Part shown: one piece after another, positions 5,552-14,079 of the stretch
Layout of the letters: every line of letters starts with the position of its first letter
Numbering within the stretch: the first letter of the stretch is position 1
Origin: Pseudomonadota bacterium
GTDB taxonomy: Bacteria > Pseudomonadota > Alphaproteobacteria > Rhizobiales > Xanthobacteraceae
Direction of reading: 5' to 3'
Assembly: GCA_023387695.1 (NCBI GenBank)
Contig: JAEWHT010000044.1
Location: 1 to 22,823 of the forward strand
Length of the DNA: 22,823 bases
Program-made: the position numbers and the translations under genes
Notes under the pieces: model-generated
Told to the model about the DNA's origin: nothing
Seen by the model: only the letters and a program-made list of their open reading frames with translations
Database searches by the model: none

Positions 5552-7213
5552 TTACGCCTCAATCTCCGCCGCTTCTGCCTTAAGCATTTTTTCCAGCGTT
5601 TCCAGCCGGTCGGCCTCCCGCGGCGGCTTGTCCCAGCGCAGGCGGCTGATGCGGGGAAAGCGCATGGCGACGCCGGATTTGTGACGCGGCGAGCGTTGTA
5701 GCCCCTCGAAGGCGACCTCCAGCACGAGCCCCTTGTCGCCTTCGTGCACGACGTGGCGGACGGGGCCGAACTTCTCGGTGGTGTTGCCGCGGACGAAGCG
5801 GTCGATTTGCAGCAACTCCTCGTCGGTGAAGCCGAAATAGGCCTTGCCGACCGGCACCAGCTCGTCGCCGTTCTCGGTCTCGGTCCAGACGCCGAAGGTG
5901 TAATCGGAATAATAGGACGAGCGCTTGCCGTGGCCGCGCTGCGCATACATCAGCACGGCATCGATCATGTGCGGATCGCGCTTCCACTTCCACCATTGGC
6001 CTTTGGGTCGTCCAGGGAGATAGGGCGCATCGCGCCGCTTCAGCATCACGCCCTCGACGGCGTCGCCATCCTCGCCCGCGCCGGCGTTTGCGGGATCGGC
6101 GCGCGCGGCGGTCAGTGCGTCCCAGCTTTTGAAGGGCACGGTGGGAGAGAGATCGATGCGGGGATCATCGAGCTTGCTGATGAAGGTCTCGAGCCGCTCG
6201 CGCCGTTCGGCGAACGGCAATTCGCGCAGATCGTTCTCGTCGTCGCCGAGCAGATCATAGGCGCGCAGATGGATCGGATACTCCTTGATCAGCTTCGGCG
6301 AGACGAGTTTGCGATTGAGCCGCTGCTGCAAAACGTTGAAGCTTTGCACGCGGCCCTCGCGCAGGATCAGCAGCTCGCCGTCGATCGCACCGGGGAGCCG
6401 CAGCGATGGTACCAGGTCCGGAAAGCTGCCGGTGATGTCCTCGCCGGTGCGCGAATAGAGCCGCGCGGTGATCTGCCCATTGTCATCACGGCCGGCGACC
6501 GCCTGCACGCGGATGCCGTCCCATTTCCACTCGGCGACGTAGTCTGTGGGATCGAGGTTCGCGAAATCGCTGTCCTCGATCGCATGCGCCAGCATCACCG
6601 GGCGGAACGGCGCGGGATCGCGATTGACCGGCTTTTCGCCGTGGCCTTCCAGCCAGGCGAACAGATCGAGATAGGGCGGCGCAAGACCCGGCCAGATCAG
6701 CTCGACCTCGTGCGGATCCTTGTCGCCAAGCGCGGCGACCGCGGTCTTCGCCAGCCGCGCGGAGATGCCGATGCGCAGCGCACCGGTGACGAGTTTCAGC
6801 AGTGCCCAGCGGCCTGTCTCGTCCAGCTCATCGAGCCAGCGCTCAAGTTGCTTCGGCAGCTCGGTCTTGCCGAGCGTGCGCAGCGTGGTGACGACCTCGC
6901 TGAGGGTTGGGGGAGGTGGGTTGTTGTGGGCCGTCATCGCGGCCTTCGGCCACATCAGCGCGACCGTCTCCGAGAGATCGCCGACATAGTCGTAACTCAG
7001 CCCGAACAGCACCTCATCCGTGCGCGACGAAATGAGATCGCGGATCAGCGCCGGCTTGGCGTGCTTGAAGCTGAGCGCGCCGGTGAGCGCGGCCAGCGCG
7101 TAGCCACGGTCGGGATCGCCGACCTCGCGAAAATAGCCGGTGAGCAGCCGCAGCTTGTTGTTGCGGCCGGGCTCATAGGCGAGGCGGTCCAAAAGTTCGG
7201 CGAAACGGTTCAT
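5552..7213 (-). CDS. Ligase-associated ATP-dependent DNA ligase
   Basis: Seals nicks in DNA using ATP. The 553-residue protein has an N-terminal DNA-binding domain (1-200), a nucleotidyltransferase domain (about 205-415) and an OB-fold (about 418-545). Motif I is EWKWDGIR with the AMP-accepting Lys230. Other nucleotidyltransferase motifs are RTGED (255-259), AIDGELLI (276-283), RAYDLL (317-322), EGVMLKRRDAPY (388-399) and WWKWKRD (407-413). It lacks polymerase and nuclease domains, so it is not LigD. Its length and sequence fit the single-chain bacterial ligase clustered with an Lhr-type helicase, a beta-CASP nuclease and a PdeM-type phosphoesterase. All of these are in this window. The ATG at 7213 overlaps the exonuclease stop as ATGA, so the two are translationally coupled. 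A longer in-frame opening to 7396 is shadow sequence inside the exonuclease gene. Confidence 0.95.
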   Translation of the reverse strand: MNRFAELLDRLAYEPGRNNKLRLLTGYFREVGDPDRGYALAALTGALSFKHAKPALIRDLISSRTDEVLFGLSYDYVGDLSETVALMWPKAAMTAHNNPPPPTLSEVVTTLRTLGKTELPKQLERWLDELDETGRWALLKLVTGALRIGISARLAKTAVAALGDKDPHEVELIWPGLAPPYLDLFAWLEGHGEKPVNRDPAPFRPVMLAHAIEDSDFANLDPTDYVAEWKWDGIRVQAVAGRDDNGQITARLYSRTGEDITGSFPDLVPSLRLPGAIDGELLILREGRVQSFNVLQQRLNRKLVSPKLIKEYPIHLRAYDLLGDDENDLRELPFAERRERLETFISKLDDPRIDLSPTVPFKSWDALTAARADPANAGAGEDGDAVEGVMLKRRDAPYLPGRPKGQWWKWKRDPHMIDAVLMYAQRGHGKRSSYYSDYTFGVWTETENGDELVPVGKAYFGFTDEELLQIDRFVRGNTTEKFGPVRHVVHEGDKGLVLEVAFEGLQRSPRHKSGVAMRFPRISRLRWDKPPREADRLETLEKMLKAEAAEIEA

Positions 7214-8247
7214 GCCTCGGCCTCGCCCTGAGCCGGCAGCGCGCTTTCCTCTTCTTCGCCATAGCCGACAAGATCGAGCGGCATCGCCCGCAGGCCGCGC
7301 GACTTGCACCAATGCACCAGCGCATCTTCCTGGCCGTGGGTGACCCAGATATCGCCGGCGCCGGTCGCGGCAATCGTCGCGGTGAGGCCGTCCCAATCGG
7401 CGTGATCGGAGATCACCAGCGGCAGTTCGATGCCGCGCTGTCGCGCCCTCGCACGCACGCGCATCCAGCCCGATGCGAAGGCGGTGACCGGATCGGGAAA
7501 GCGCCGTGTCCAGATGTCTGACGTCGCCGAAGGCGGGGCCAACGTGATGGTGCCGGCGAGCGCCGCCTTCTTCACGCCCATCGCCGGCCTGAGCTCGCCG
7601 AGTTCGATGCCGCGGCTCTGATAATATTCAGTGATCTTCTCCATCGCGCCATGCAGATAGATCGGCGCGTCGTAGCCGGCCTGTCGCAGCAGCGCGATCA
7701 CGCGCTGAGCCTTGCCGAGCGAGTAGGCGCCGACGAGATGCGCGCGCTCGGGAAACAGCGCGACCGAGGCGAGCAGCTTCTTCACCTCGTCGGCCGCATC
7801 GCCATGGCGGAACACCGGCAGGCCGAACGTGGCCTCGGTGATGAAGACGTCGCAGGGCACGAGTTCAAACGGGACGCAGGTCGGGTCCGGCGCATCCTTG
7901 TAATCGCCGGAGGCGACGATGCAGGTATCCTTGCAGGTCACTGCGATCTGCGCCGAACCCAGCACGTGACCGGCCGGGTGGAATTTCACTTTTGTTTCGC
8001 CGAGCCGGATTTCCTCGCCATAGCTGATGACCTGCGTCGCGCCGGCAAAGTTCTCGCCATAGCGCAGCCGCATCATGTCCAGCGTTTCCTGCGTCGCCAG
8101 CACCGCGCCATGGCCGGCGCGGGCATGGTCGGAATGGCCGTGGGTGATCACGGCGCGCTCGACCGGGCGGACGGGGTCGATATGGAAGCCGCCGGGCTTG
8201 CAGCACAGGCCGTCAGCAGTTGGCAGCAGGATGTCTTGCGGGCGCAT
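7210..8247 (-). CDS. Ligase-associated beta-CASP metallo-nuclease (exonuclease)
   Basis: This 345-residue protein is a metallo-beta-lactamase-fold nuclease of the SNM1/beta-CASP type, predicted to process DNA ends before ligation. Metal-binding motifs are THGHSDH (His36, His38, Asp40, His41), PAGHVLGS (His94) and SGDYKD (Asp115). The beta-CASP part includes ITEATFG (136-142) and the late SDHADWDGL (280-288). The C-terminal tail is acidic and alanine-rich. It is the first gene of a two-gene unit with the ligase (4-nt overlap). The start is the ATG at 8247, only 65 nt from a divergent methyltransferase gene, so both promoters must share that short gap. Family studies in Pseudomonas report Mn-dependent nuclease activity for such proteins. 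Confidence 0.93.
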   Translation of the reverse strand: MRPQDILLPTADGLCCKPGGFHIDPVRPVERAVITHGHSDHARAGHGAVLATQETLDMMRLRYGENFAGATQVISYGEEIRLGETKVKFHPAGHVLGSAQIAVTCKDTCIVASGDYKDAPDPTCVPFELVPCDVFITEATFGLPVFRHGDAADEVKKLLASVALFPERAHLVGAYSLGKAQRVIALLRQAGYDAPIYLHGAMEKITEYYQSRGIELGELRPAMGVKKAALAGTITLAPPSATSDIWTRRFPDPVTAFASGWMRVRARARQRGIELPLVISDHADWDGLTATIAATGAGDIWVTHGQEDALVHWCKSRGLRAMPLDLVGYGEEEESALPAQGEAEA

Positions 8248-8312
8248 GCCCTGCTATATAGGTCGCTCCACCGCATGTTCGAGTCATCATCCGCTTCGCT
8301 TCCTGGTTCCAA

Positions 8313-9251
8313 ATGCCGCTCCGCCTGTTTCTGACTTCCGGCGATCTCATGGCCGACCGCCGTTTCGAGTTCGCCCGCGACCTCCAGCTCAAGGGCGATC
8401 TGCCCGCCGCCGCCGATCTGATCGAGCAGGCGATCGAGCTCGCCCCGAATTTCACCTCGGCCTGGTTCACGCTCGGCGAAATCCGTCAGCAGCTCGGTGA
8501 GCGCGACAAGGCCATCGCAGCATTTCGTGAAGCGCGGCGATCCGATCCGGAGGACCAGCACGGCGCCGGCCTGCATCTGATGCGGCTTGGCGATGCCGAG
8601 ATGGCGGAGATGCCGAAGGCCTATGTGCAGGCGCTGTTCGACCAATATGCGCCGCGTTTCGAGCACGCGCTGATCAACGATCTCGGCTATCGCGCGCCCG
8701 CGCTGATCTTCAAGGCCGTGCTCGCCGCGCGTGTCGCCGCCAAGAAGCCGGCCTTCTTCAAGCGCACCATCGATCTCGGCTGCGGCACCGGGCTTGCGGC
8801 CGCGGCCTTTGCCAAGCAGGTGGATTATTTCATCGGCATCGATCTGTCGCCCGGCATGATCAAGGAAGCGCGCGCGACCGAGCTCTATGCCGAGCTCGAG
8901 GTCGCCGACATGATCGAGGGCTTGCGCACCAAGCCTGATGCAAGCGCGAACCTCGTCGTCGCCGCGGATGCCTTCGTCTATCTCTCCGATCTCGCGCCGG
9001 TGCTGACTGAAGCGAAGCGCGTGCTTGTCTCCGGCGGCACGCTCGCCTTCACGCTGGAGACGCATGCGGGCGACGGCATCATGCTCGGCGAAGGCCTCCG
9101 CTATGCCCACTCGGCGGAATATGTGCGCGGTGCGATTGCGAAAGCTGGGCTCAAGCTGCTCACACTGGAGCCGTGTTCACCGCGCAACGAGAACAACGAG
9201 CCGGTCCGCGGCCTCGTGGTCGTCGCCGAGAAACTTGAGTCTAGGCGCTAA
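8313..9251 (+). CDS. TPR-containing class I SAM methyltransferase
   Basis: The 312-residue protein begins with tetratricopeptide-like helices (about 17-80, FARDLQLKGDLPAAADLIEQ). A Rossmann methyltransferase domain follows (about 105-310). SAM motif I is TIDLGCGTGLAA (152-163), the acidic end of strand 2 is in GIDLSPGMI (175-183), and the later motif is VVAADAFVYLSDL. The substrate is unknown; the family is annotated only as methyltransferase. It lies between the two halves of the ligase-associated repair cluster and is divergent from the exonuclease, so a link to DNA or protein modification in repair is possible but unproven. The ATG at 8313 is chosen because MPLRLF...SGDL fits the family as I recall it; a second ATG at 8349 (MADRRFEF) is also plausible and neither has a strong ribosome site. 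Confidence 0.85.
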   Translation: MPLRLFLTSGDLMADRRFEFARDLQLKGDLPAAADLIEQAIELAPNFTSAWFTLGEIRQQLGERDKAIAAFREARRSDPEDQHGAGLHLMRLGDAEMAEMPKAYVQALFDQYAPRFEHALINDLGYRAPALIFKAVLAARVAAKKPAFFKRTIDLGCGTGLAAAAFAKQVDYFIGIDLSPGMIKEARATELYAELEVADMIEGLRTKPDASANLVVAADAFVYLSDLAPVLTEAKRVLVSGGTLAFTLETHAGDGIMLGEGLRYAHSAEYVRGAIAKAGLKLLTLEPCSPRNENNEPVRGLVVVAEKLESRR

Positions 9252-9354
9252 ACACCCTGCAATCTGGGCGTCATTGCGTCGCCAGCCGACGAACTTCCTA
9301 CTTGCGAGCCGTGCGGATGACAGCACAATGCGCGCACCAGGGAGAGAAACAACA

Positions 9355-10584
9355 ATGACGAAGAATCCATCGCGGCGCGATGTCAGCGCCGCCGCGCTTG
9401 CCACCCTTGCCGCATCCGTTCTGCCCGCGCCCTATGTCCGGGCCGCGGAGAAAAAATACGACGTCGGCGCCAGCGACACCGAGATCAAGATCGGCCAGAC
9501 CGTGCCGCATTCCGGCCCCGGCTCGCTCTACGGCGTGCTCGGTCGTGTCGGCGAAGCCTATTTCCAGATGCTCAACGAAGGCGGCGGCATCAACGGACGC
9601 AAGGTCACCTTCCTCACGCTCGACGATGCCTACAGCGCGCCGAAATGTGTCGAGGCGACGCGGCGCCTCGTCGAGCAGGAAGAAGTGCTCGCGCTCTACG
9701 GCTCGCTCGGCACCGCGCCGCAGACCGCCGTGCACAAATATCTGAACTCCAAGGGCGTGCCGCAGCTGCTGCTCAATACCGGCGCCTCGAAGTGGAATAA
9801 CCCGAAAGAGTTCAAATGGACGATGGCGGGCCTGCCGCTCTATCCGACGGAAGCGCGCATCCTCGCCAAGCACGTCCTCGCCGTGAAGCCGAATGCGAAA
9901 ATCGGCATCCTCTATCAGAACGACGATTTCGGCCGCGACTTCCTCGGACCGTTCAAGAAAACTCTGGCGGATGCTGGCGGCACTGCATCTGTCATCATGG
10001 AGCAGACCTACGATCTCACCGATCCCACGGTCGACTCGCAACTCATCAATCTCTCGAAATCGGGCGCGGACGTTTTCTATAACATCACCACCGGCAAGGC
10101 GACGTCGCAGTCGATCCGCAAAGTGGCGGAGCTCGGCTGGAAGCCGTTGCAGCTGCTCTCGGCAGGCTCGACCGGCAAATCCATCCTCAGCGCCGCCGGC
10201 TTCGAAAACGCCAAGGACATCGTCTCGATCAGCTACGCGAAGGATGCAGGCCCCGGCCGTTGGGAAAAGGATCCGGGCCCGACGGCCTTCGAGGAACTGC
10301 GCAAGAAATATCTGCCGAACGTCGCGCCCGACAACACGATCGCCTATGCCGGCTACGGCCAGGCCGTCACCATGGGCGAGATCCTGCGCCGCTGCGGCGA
10401 TGATCTGACCCGCGCCAATGTGCTGAAGCAGGCCTCGACCCTCAACGGCTTCCACTCGCCGTTCTTCCTCGACGGCGTCACCTACAGCTACACGCCCGAC
10501 GACTACACGCCGATGAAGACGTTGTTCACCCAGGTCTTCAACGGCAAGGACTGGGAAGTCTCGGACAAGCCGGTGGTTGAGTAG
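9355..10584 (+). CDS. ABC transporter substrate-binding protein, branched-chain amino-acid type
   Basis: This 409-residue periplasmic binding protein belongs to the LivJ/Peripla_BP_6 group. The signal peptide covers residues 1-31 and starts with a twin-arginine-like PSRRDVSAAALATL, ending YVRAAE. The mature protein opens with IKIGQTVPHSGPGSLYG, followed by NEGGGINGRKVTF and the hinge-region pattern KIGILYQNDDFGRDF, all typical of the family. No permease or ATPase gene is nearby, so it must work with components encoded elsewhere. The ligand may be an amino acid, an aromatic compound or a short-chain acid, and cannot be told here. The ATG at 9355 is chosen for GGGAGAG about nine nt upstream and a proper signal peptide. 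The in-frame opening upstream to 9025 is shadow sequence in the methyltransferase gene. Confidence 0.92.
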   Translation: MTKNPSRRDVSAAALATLAASVLPAPYVRAAEKKYDVGASDTEIKIGQTVPHSGPGSLYGVLGRVGEAYFQMLNEGGGINGRKVTFLTLDDAYSAPKCVEATRRLVEQEEVLALYGSLGTAPQTAVHKYLNSKGVPQLLLNTGASKWNNPKEFKWTMAGLPLYPTEARILAKHVLAVKPNAKIGILYQNDDFGRDFLGPFKKTLADAGGTASVIMEQTYDLTDPTVDSQLINLSKSGADVFYNITTGKATSQSIRKVAELGWKPLQLLSAGSTGKSILSAAGFENAKDIVSISYAKDAGPGRWEKDPGPTAFEELRKKYLPNVAPDNTIAYAGYGQAVTMGEILRRCGDDLTRANVLKQASTLNGFHSPFFLDGVTYSYTPDDYTPMKTLFTQVFNGKDWEVSDKPVVE

Positions 10585-10610
10585 AGGCCGCTCTCCACAA
10601 TCAAGATGCT

Positions 10611-10724
10611 GTAGGGTGGGATTAGCCCGCGGCTACGCGAAGCGTAGTCCGCTGGCGTAACCCACCTCTTTTGTATCCGCGGAGACAGAAGTGGTGGATT
10701 ACGCCTTCGGCTAATCCACCCTAC
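10611..10724. repeat. Large inverted repeat with internal hairpin
   Basis: The left end GTAGGGTGGGATTAGCC (10611-10627) is complementary, with one extra base, to the right end GGCTAATCCACCCTAC. The right half is itself a hairpin: GGTGGATTA and TAATCCACC (10693-10720) around CGCC-TTC-GGC. I recognise this as a common Bradyrhizobium dispersed repeat. It fills most of the 203-nt gap between the binding-protein gene and the helicase, ending 63 nt before the chosen helicase start. It may end the upstream transcript. Confidence 0.75.
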
Positions 10725-10787
10725 GCGGGAGTTCGTTGTGGCGCCCACCCCTCGACGAACCCTGTCCCACGGCTTACCTGTGATGCC

Positions 10788-13355
10788 GTGCCGCCCCGCG
10801 TCCTCAAAATCCCGGCTGAGAGGCCAGCGCTGCTGCTGCCCGACCGCTTCCAGCAATGGTTTGCGGCGCGCGGCTGGTCGCCACGCGAGCATCAGCTCGC
10901 GCTGCTGGAGAAGGCGCGTGAGGACCGATCGGCGCTGCTGATCGCGCCGACCGGCGCCGGCAAGACGCTGGCGGGATTTCTGCCGACGCTGGTGGAGCTG
11001 AGTTCTGCGCCGACCTCGGCTGCGAAATCCGTGGTCTCCACCGGCCGCAGCGTTCAGCGCAGCGCCGGCCTGCACACCCTCTACATTTCGCCGCTGAAGG
11101 CGCTCGCCGTCGACATCGCGCGCAACCTCGAGCGTCCCATTGCCGAGATGAGCCTGCCGATCAAGGTCGAGACCCGCACCGGCGACACGCCGGTGTCGCG
11201 GCGCCAGCGCCAGCGGCGCTATCCGCCTGACATCCTGCTGACGACGCCCGAGCAGCTCGCGCTGCTGCTGTCCTCCGACGACGCGCCGTTTCTGTTTTCG
11301 TCCCTGAAACGAATAGTGCTCGACGAGTTGCATGCGCTGGTGACGTCCAAGCGCGGCGACCTGCTGTCGCTCGGCCTGGCGCGGCTGTGGCGATTGGCGC
11401 CACAGATGCGCGGCATCGGTCTGTCGGCGACCGTTGCCGAGCCGGACCAACTCGCGCGCTTCCTGGTGCCGCAGCCCGGCGGCGAGGAAGCGGCTGCCGA
11501 TATCGTCATCGCCGGTGGCGCCGCGCCGCCGCAGGTCGAGATGCTCGACACGCGCGAACGGTTGCCCTGGGCCGGCCACGGCGCGCGCCATGCGCTCGCC
11601 GAAGTCTACGAGCTGATCAAGCAAAACAAGACCACGCTGGTCTTCGTCAACACCCGCAGCCAGGCCGAGATGCTGTTCCAGGATCTCTGGCGCATGAACG
11701 AGGACAACCTTGCGATCGCGCTGCATCACGGCTCGCTCGATGTCGCGCAGCGCCGCAAGGTCGAGGAAGCGATGTCGGCGGGAAAACTGCGCGGCGTGGT
11801 CTGCACGTCCTCGCTCGACCTCGGCATCGACTGGGGCGATGTCGATCTCGTCGTCAATATCGGCGCGCCCAAGGGATCCTCGCGCCTGATGCAGCGCATC
11901 GGCCGCGCCAATCACCGCCTCGACGAAGCCTCGCGCGCCGTGCTGGTGCCGGCCAACCGATTCGAGGTGCTGGAGTGTCGCGCCGCAATCGATGCCATCG
12001 CCGAGAATGCGCAGGACACGCCGCCCTTGCGCACCGGCGCGCTCGATGTGCTGGCCCAGCACGTGCTCGGCTGTGCCTGCGGAGAGCCATTCCTGAGCGA
12101 TGATCTCTTTGAAGAGGTTCGCACGGCCGCGCCTTATGCAGCGCTTGCGCGACAGGACTTCGACGACGTCGTCGATTTCGTCGCCACCGGCGGCTACGCG
12201 CTGAAAACCTATGAGCGCTTCGCCCGTATCAAGGAGGACAAGCAGGGCCGCTGGCGGGTTGCCAATCCAAAGGTGCGGCAGAGCTATCGCCTCAATGTCG
12301 GCACCATCGTCGAGGAGCCGATGCTGAAGGTACGGTTGGTGCGCGGACGTTCCACCGGAAGCGGCTCGACCGGCGTCATCGCGCGCAGCGGCCGCGTGCT
12401 GGGTGAGATCGAGGAATATTTCATCGAGGGCCTCACCGCCGGCGACACCTTCGTGTTCGGTGGCGAGGTCGTGCGCTACGAAGCTTTGGCAGAAGACCAG
12501 GTCTACGTCTCCCGCGCCAACGACAAGGACCCGAAGGTGCCGTCCTACATGGGCGGCAAGTTTCCGCTCTCGACGTATCTCGCCGAGCGGGTGCGCCGCA
12601 TCCTCGATGACAAGCGCGCCTGGAATGGCTTGCCCGAACAGGTGCGCGACTGGCTGTCGCTGCAGAGGGACGTCTCGCGCGTGCCCGGCGTGCGCGAGCT
12701 CCTGGTCGAGACCTTTCCGCGCGGCAACAAGCATTATCTCATCTGCTATCCCTTCGAGGGCCGGCTCGCGCATCAGACGCTCGGCATGCTGCTGACGCGT
12801 CGGCTGGAGCGCGCCCGCGCCCGGCCGCTCGGCTTCGTCGCCAACGAATATGCGGTAGCGATCTGGGGGCTCGGCGATCCCTCCTTCATGATCCGCCACG
12901 GCCAGCTCGATCTCGACGCGTTGTTCAACCCCGACATGCTGGGCGACGATCTCGAAGCCTGGCTCGCGGAGTCCGCGCTGATGAAGCGCACCTTCCGCAA
13001 TTGCGCGCTGATCTCCGGCCTGATCGAGCGCCGCTTCACCAGCGAGGACAAGAGCCGCCGCCAGGTGCTGTTCTCGACCGATCTCGTCTACGACGTCTTG
13101 CGAAAACATCAGGCCGATCACGTGCTGCTGCGCGCCGCGCGCGCCGATGCCGCCACCGGCCTGCTCGACCTGCGCCGTCTCGGCGGCATGCTCGCCCGCA
13201 TTCAGGGCCGCATCACCCATCGGGAACTCGCTCGCGTCTCCCCGCTCGCCGTCCCCGTCATGCTGGAAATCGGCCGCGAGTCAGTTTATGGCGAAGCTGC
13301 AGACGAGCTGTTGGCCGAAGCCGCCAATGAGCTGGTCAAGGAAGCGATGGGATAG
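10788..13355 (+). CDS. Ligase-associated Lhr-type DEXH helicase
   Basis: This superfamily 2 DNA helicase of about 855 residues uses ATP to move along and unwind nucleic acid. Helicase motifs are in order: Walker A APTGAGKT (Lys59), SPLKALA (101-107), TTPEQL (152-157), box II DELH (179-182), motif III SAT, motif VI QRIGRANHR (Gln369-Arg377). The C-terminal half carries the winged-helix and Lhr-specific region of the Lhr-Core group. The length matches the ligase-associated helicases and not full-length Lhr (about 1500). The start is uncertain. GTG at 10788 gives a family-like beginning (PPRVLKIP) but lacks a clear ribosome site. The open frame extends to a TTG at 10671 only through repeat DNA. 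The PdeM gene follows by 13 nt, forming an operon that is the second half of the ligase repair island. Confidence 0.93.
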   Translation: MPPRVLKIPAERPALLLPDRFQQWFAARGWSPREHQLALLEKAREDRSALLIAPTGAGKTLAGFLPTLVELSSAPTSAAKSVVSTGRSVQRSAGLHTLYISPLKALAVDIARNLERPIAEMSLPIKVETRTGDTPVSRRQRQRRYPPDILLTTPEQLALLLSSDDAPFLFSSLKRIVLDELHALVTSKRGDLLSLGLARLWRLAPQMRGIGLSATVAEPDQLARFLVPQPGGEEAAADIVIAGGAAPPQVEMLDTRERLPWAGHGARHALAEVYELIKQNKTTLVFVNTRSQAEMLFQDLWRMNEDNLAIALHHGSLDVAQRRKVEEAMSAGKLRGVVCTSSLDLGIDWGDVDLVVNIGAPKGSSRLMQRIGRANHRLDEASRAVLVPANRFEVLECRAAIDAIAENAQDTPPLRTGALDVLAQHVLGCACGEPFLSDDLFEEVRTAAPYAALARQDFDDVVDFVATGGYALKTYERFARIKEDKQGRWRVANPKVRQSYRLNVGTIVEEPMLKVRLVRGRSTGSGSTGVIARSGRVLGEIEEYFIEGLTAGDTFVFGGEVVRYEALAEDQVYVSRANDKDPKVPSYMGGKFPLSTYLAERVRRILDDKRAWNGLPEQVRDWLSLQRDVSRVPGVRELLVETFPRGNKHYLICYPFEGRLAHQTLGMLLTRRLERARARPLGFVANEYAVAIWGLGDPSFMIRHGQLDLDALFNPDMLGDDLEAWLAESALMKRTFRNCALISGLIERRFTSEDKSRRQVLFSTDLVYDVLRKHQADHVLLRAARADAATGLLDLRRLGGMLARIQGRITHRELARVSPLAVPVMLEIGRESVYGEAADELLAEAANELVKEAMG

Positions 13356-13368
13356 AGCAGGTTTTGAC

Positions 13369-14079
13369 GTGAATTTGGGCGCGCTGATTTCAGAGGATGT
13401 CGAGGACGTCAGCGTTTCCAGGGTCAGCATCAGCGATGTGACCTTCGCGGCCGATCTTTCCGGCGCACTCTACTGGGAAGAGCAGCGCCTGCTCGTCGTC
13501 TCCGACCTGCATCTCGAAAAGGGTTCCAGCTTCGCCACCCGCGGCGTGCTGCTGCCGCCCTACGATACGCTCGCGACGCTCGGCCGCCTCGCTGCTGTCA
13601 TCTCCCGCCATAATCCCAAAACGGTGATCGCGCTCGGCGACAGCTTTCATGATCGCTCTGCGCATGAGCGCCTGTCCGCGGACGATCGCGACGCGGTTGC
13701 CGCACTCCAGAGCGGCCGCGACTGGATCTGGATCTCGGGCAATCACGATCCGATGCTGCCGCGCGATCTCGGCGGCACCATCGCGGACGAGGTCGCTGTT
13801 GGCCCGATCACCTTCCGTCACGAGCCGACCGGCGCGCCTGGCGAGATCGCCGGCCATCTCCATCCCAAGGCCCGCGTCTCCGCGCGCGGCCGTTCGATGG
13901 AACGGCGTTGCTTCGCCAGCGACGGCCTGCGCGCCGTGATGCCCGCCTTCGGCGCCTATGCCGGCGGCCTCAGCATCCGCGATGCGGCGTTCGCAAAGAT
14001 CTTTCCGAAGAACGGTTTTGTCGCGCATTTGCTCGGCGACCGCCGCGTCCATGCGATTGCCGCGTCGCGGTGTTATTAA
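13369..14079 (+). CDS. pdeM: Ligase-associated metallophosphoesterase PdeM
   Basis: This 236-residue calcineurin-like phosphoesterase is annotated in this family as a DNA-damage-response endonuclease or phosphodiesterase. All metal-binding motifs are present: SDLHLEKG (Asp46, His48), ALGDSFHD (Asp91), SGNHDP (Asn125, His126), RHEP (His151) and GHLHPKA (His163, His165). It starts with GTG at 13369, 13 nt after the helicase stop, preceded by AGCAGG, so the two genes form one operon. The in-frame ATG upstream would lie far inside the helicase gene. The protein ends in a TAA that shares bases with the LysR stop on the other strand (TTAA, 14076-14079), so the two genes meet tail to tail with no spacer. 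Confidence 0.93.
   Translation: MNLGALISEDVEDVSVSRVSISDVTFAADLSGALYWEEQRLLVVSDLHLEKGSSFATRGVLLPPYDTLATLGRLAAVISRHNPKTVIALGDSFHDRSAHERLSADDRDAVAALQSGRDWIWISGNHDPMLPRDLGGTIADEVAVGPITFRHEPTGAPGEIAGHLHPKARVSARGRSMERRCFASDGLRAVMPAFGAYAGGLSIRDAAFAKIFPKNGFVAHLLGDRRVHAIAASRCY

Noticed and set aside
5744..7231. A 495-codon open frame on the plus strand over the ligase
   Set aside because: The opposite strand encodes a ligase with all nucleotidyltransferase motifs; this frame has no recognisable motif and no ribosome site.
8248..8312. A LexA (SOS) box in the gap between exonuclease and methyltransferase
   Set aside because: A GTTC is present but the second half does not match the alphaproteobacterial GTTC/GAAC-N7 pattern.
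9298..10455. A 385-codon minus-strand frame over the binding-protein gene
   Set aside because: Shadow of the well-supported binding protein; composition is typical of an antisense high-GC frame.
10503..13220. A 905-codon open frame on the minus strand across the helicase gene
   Set aside because: It is antisense to a gene with complete helicase motifs, is rich in Arg, Gln, His and Ala, shows no domain, and is the frame-shadow expected in high-GC DNA.
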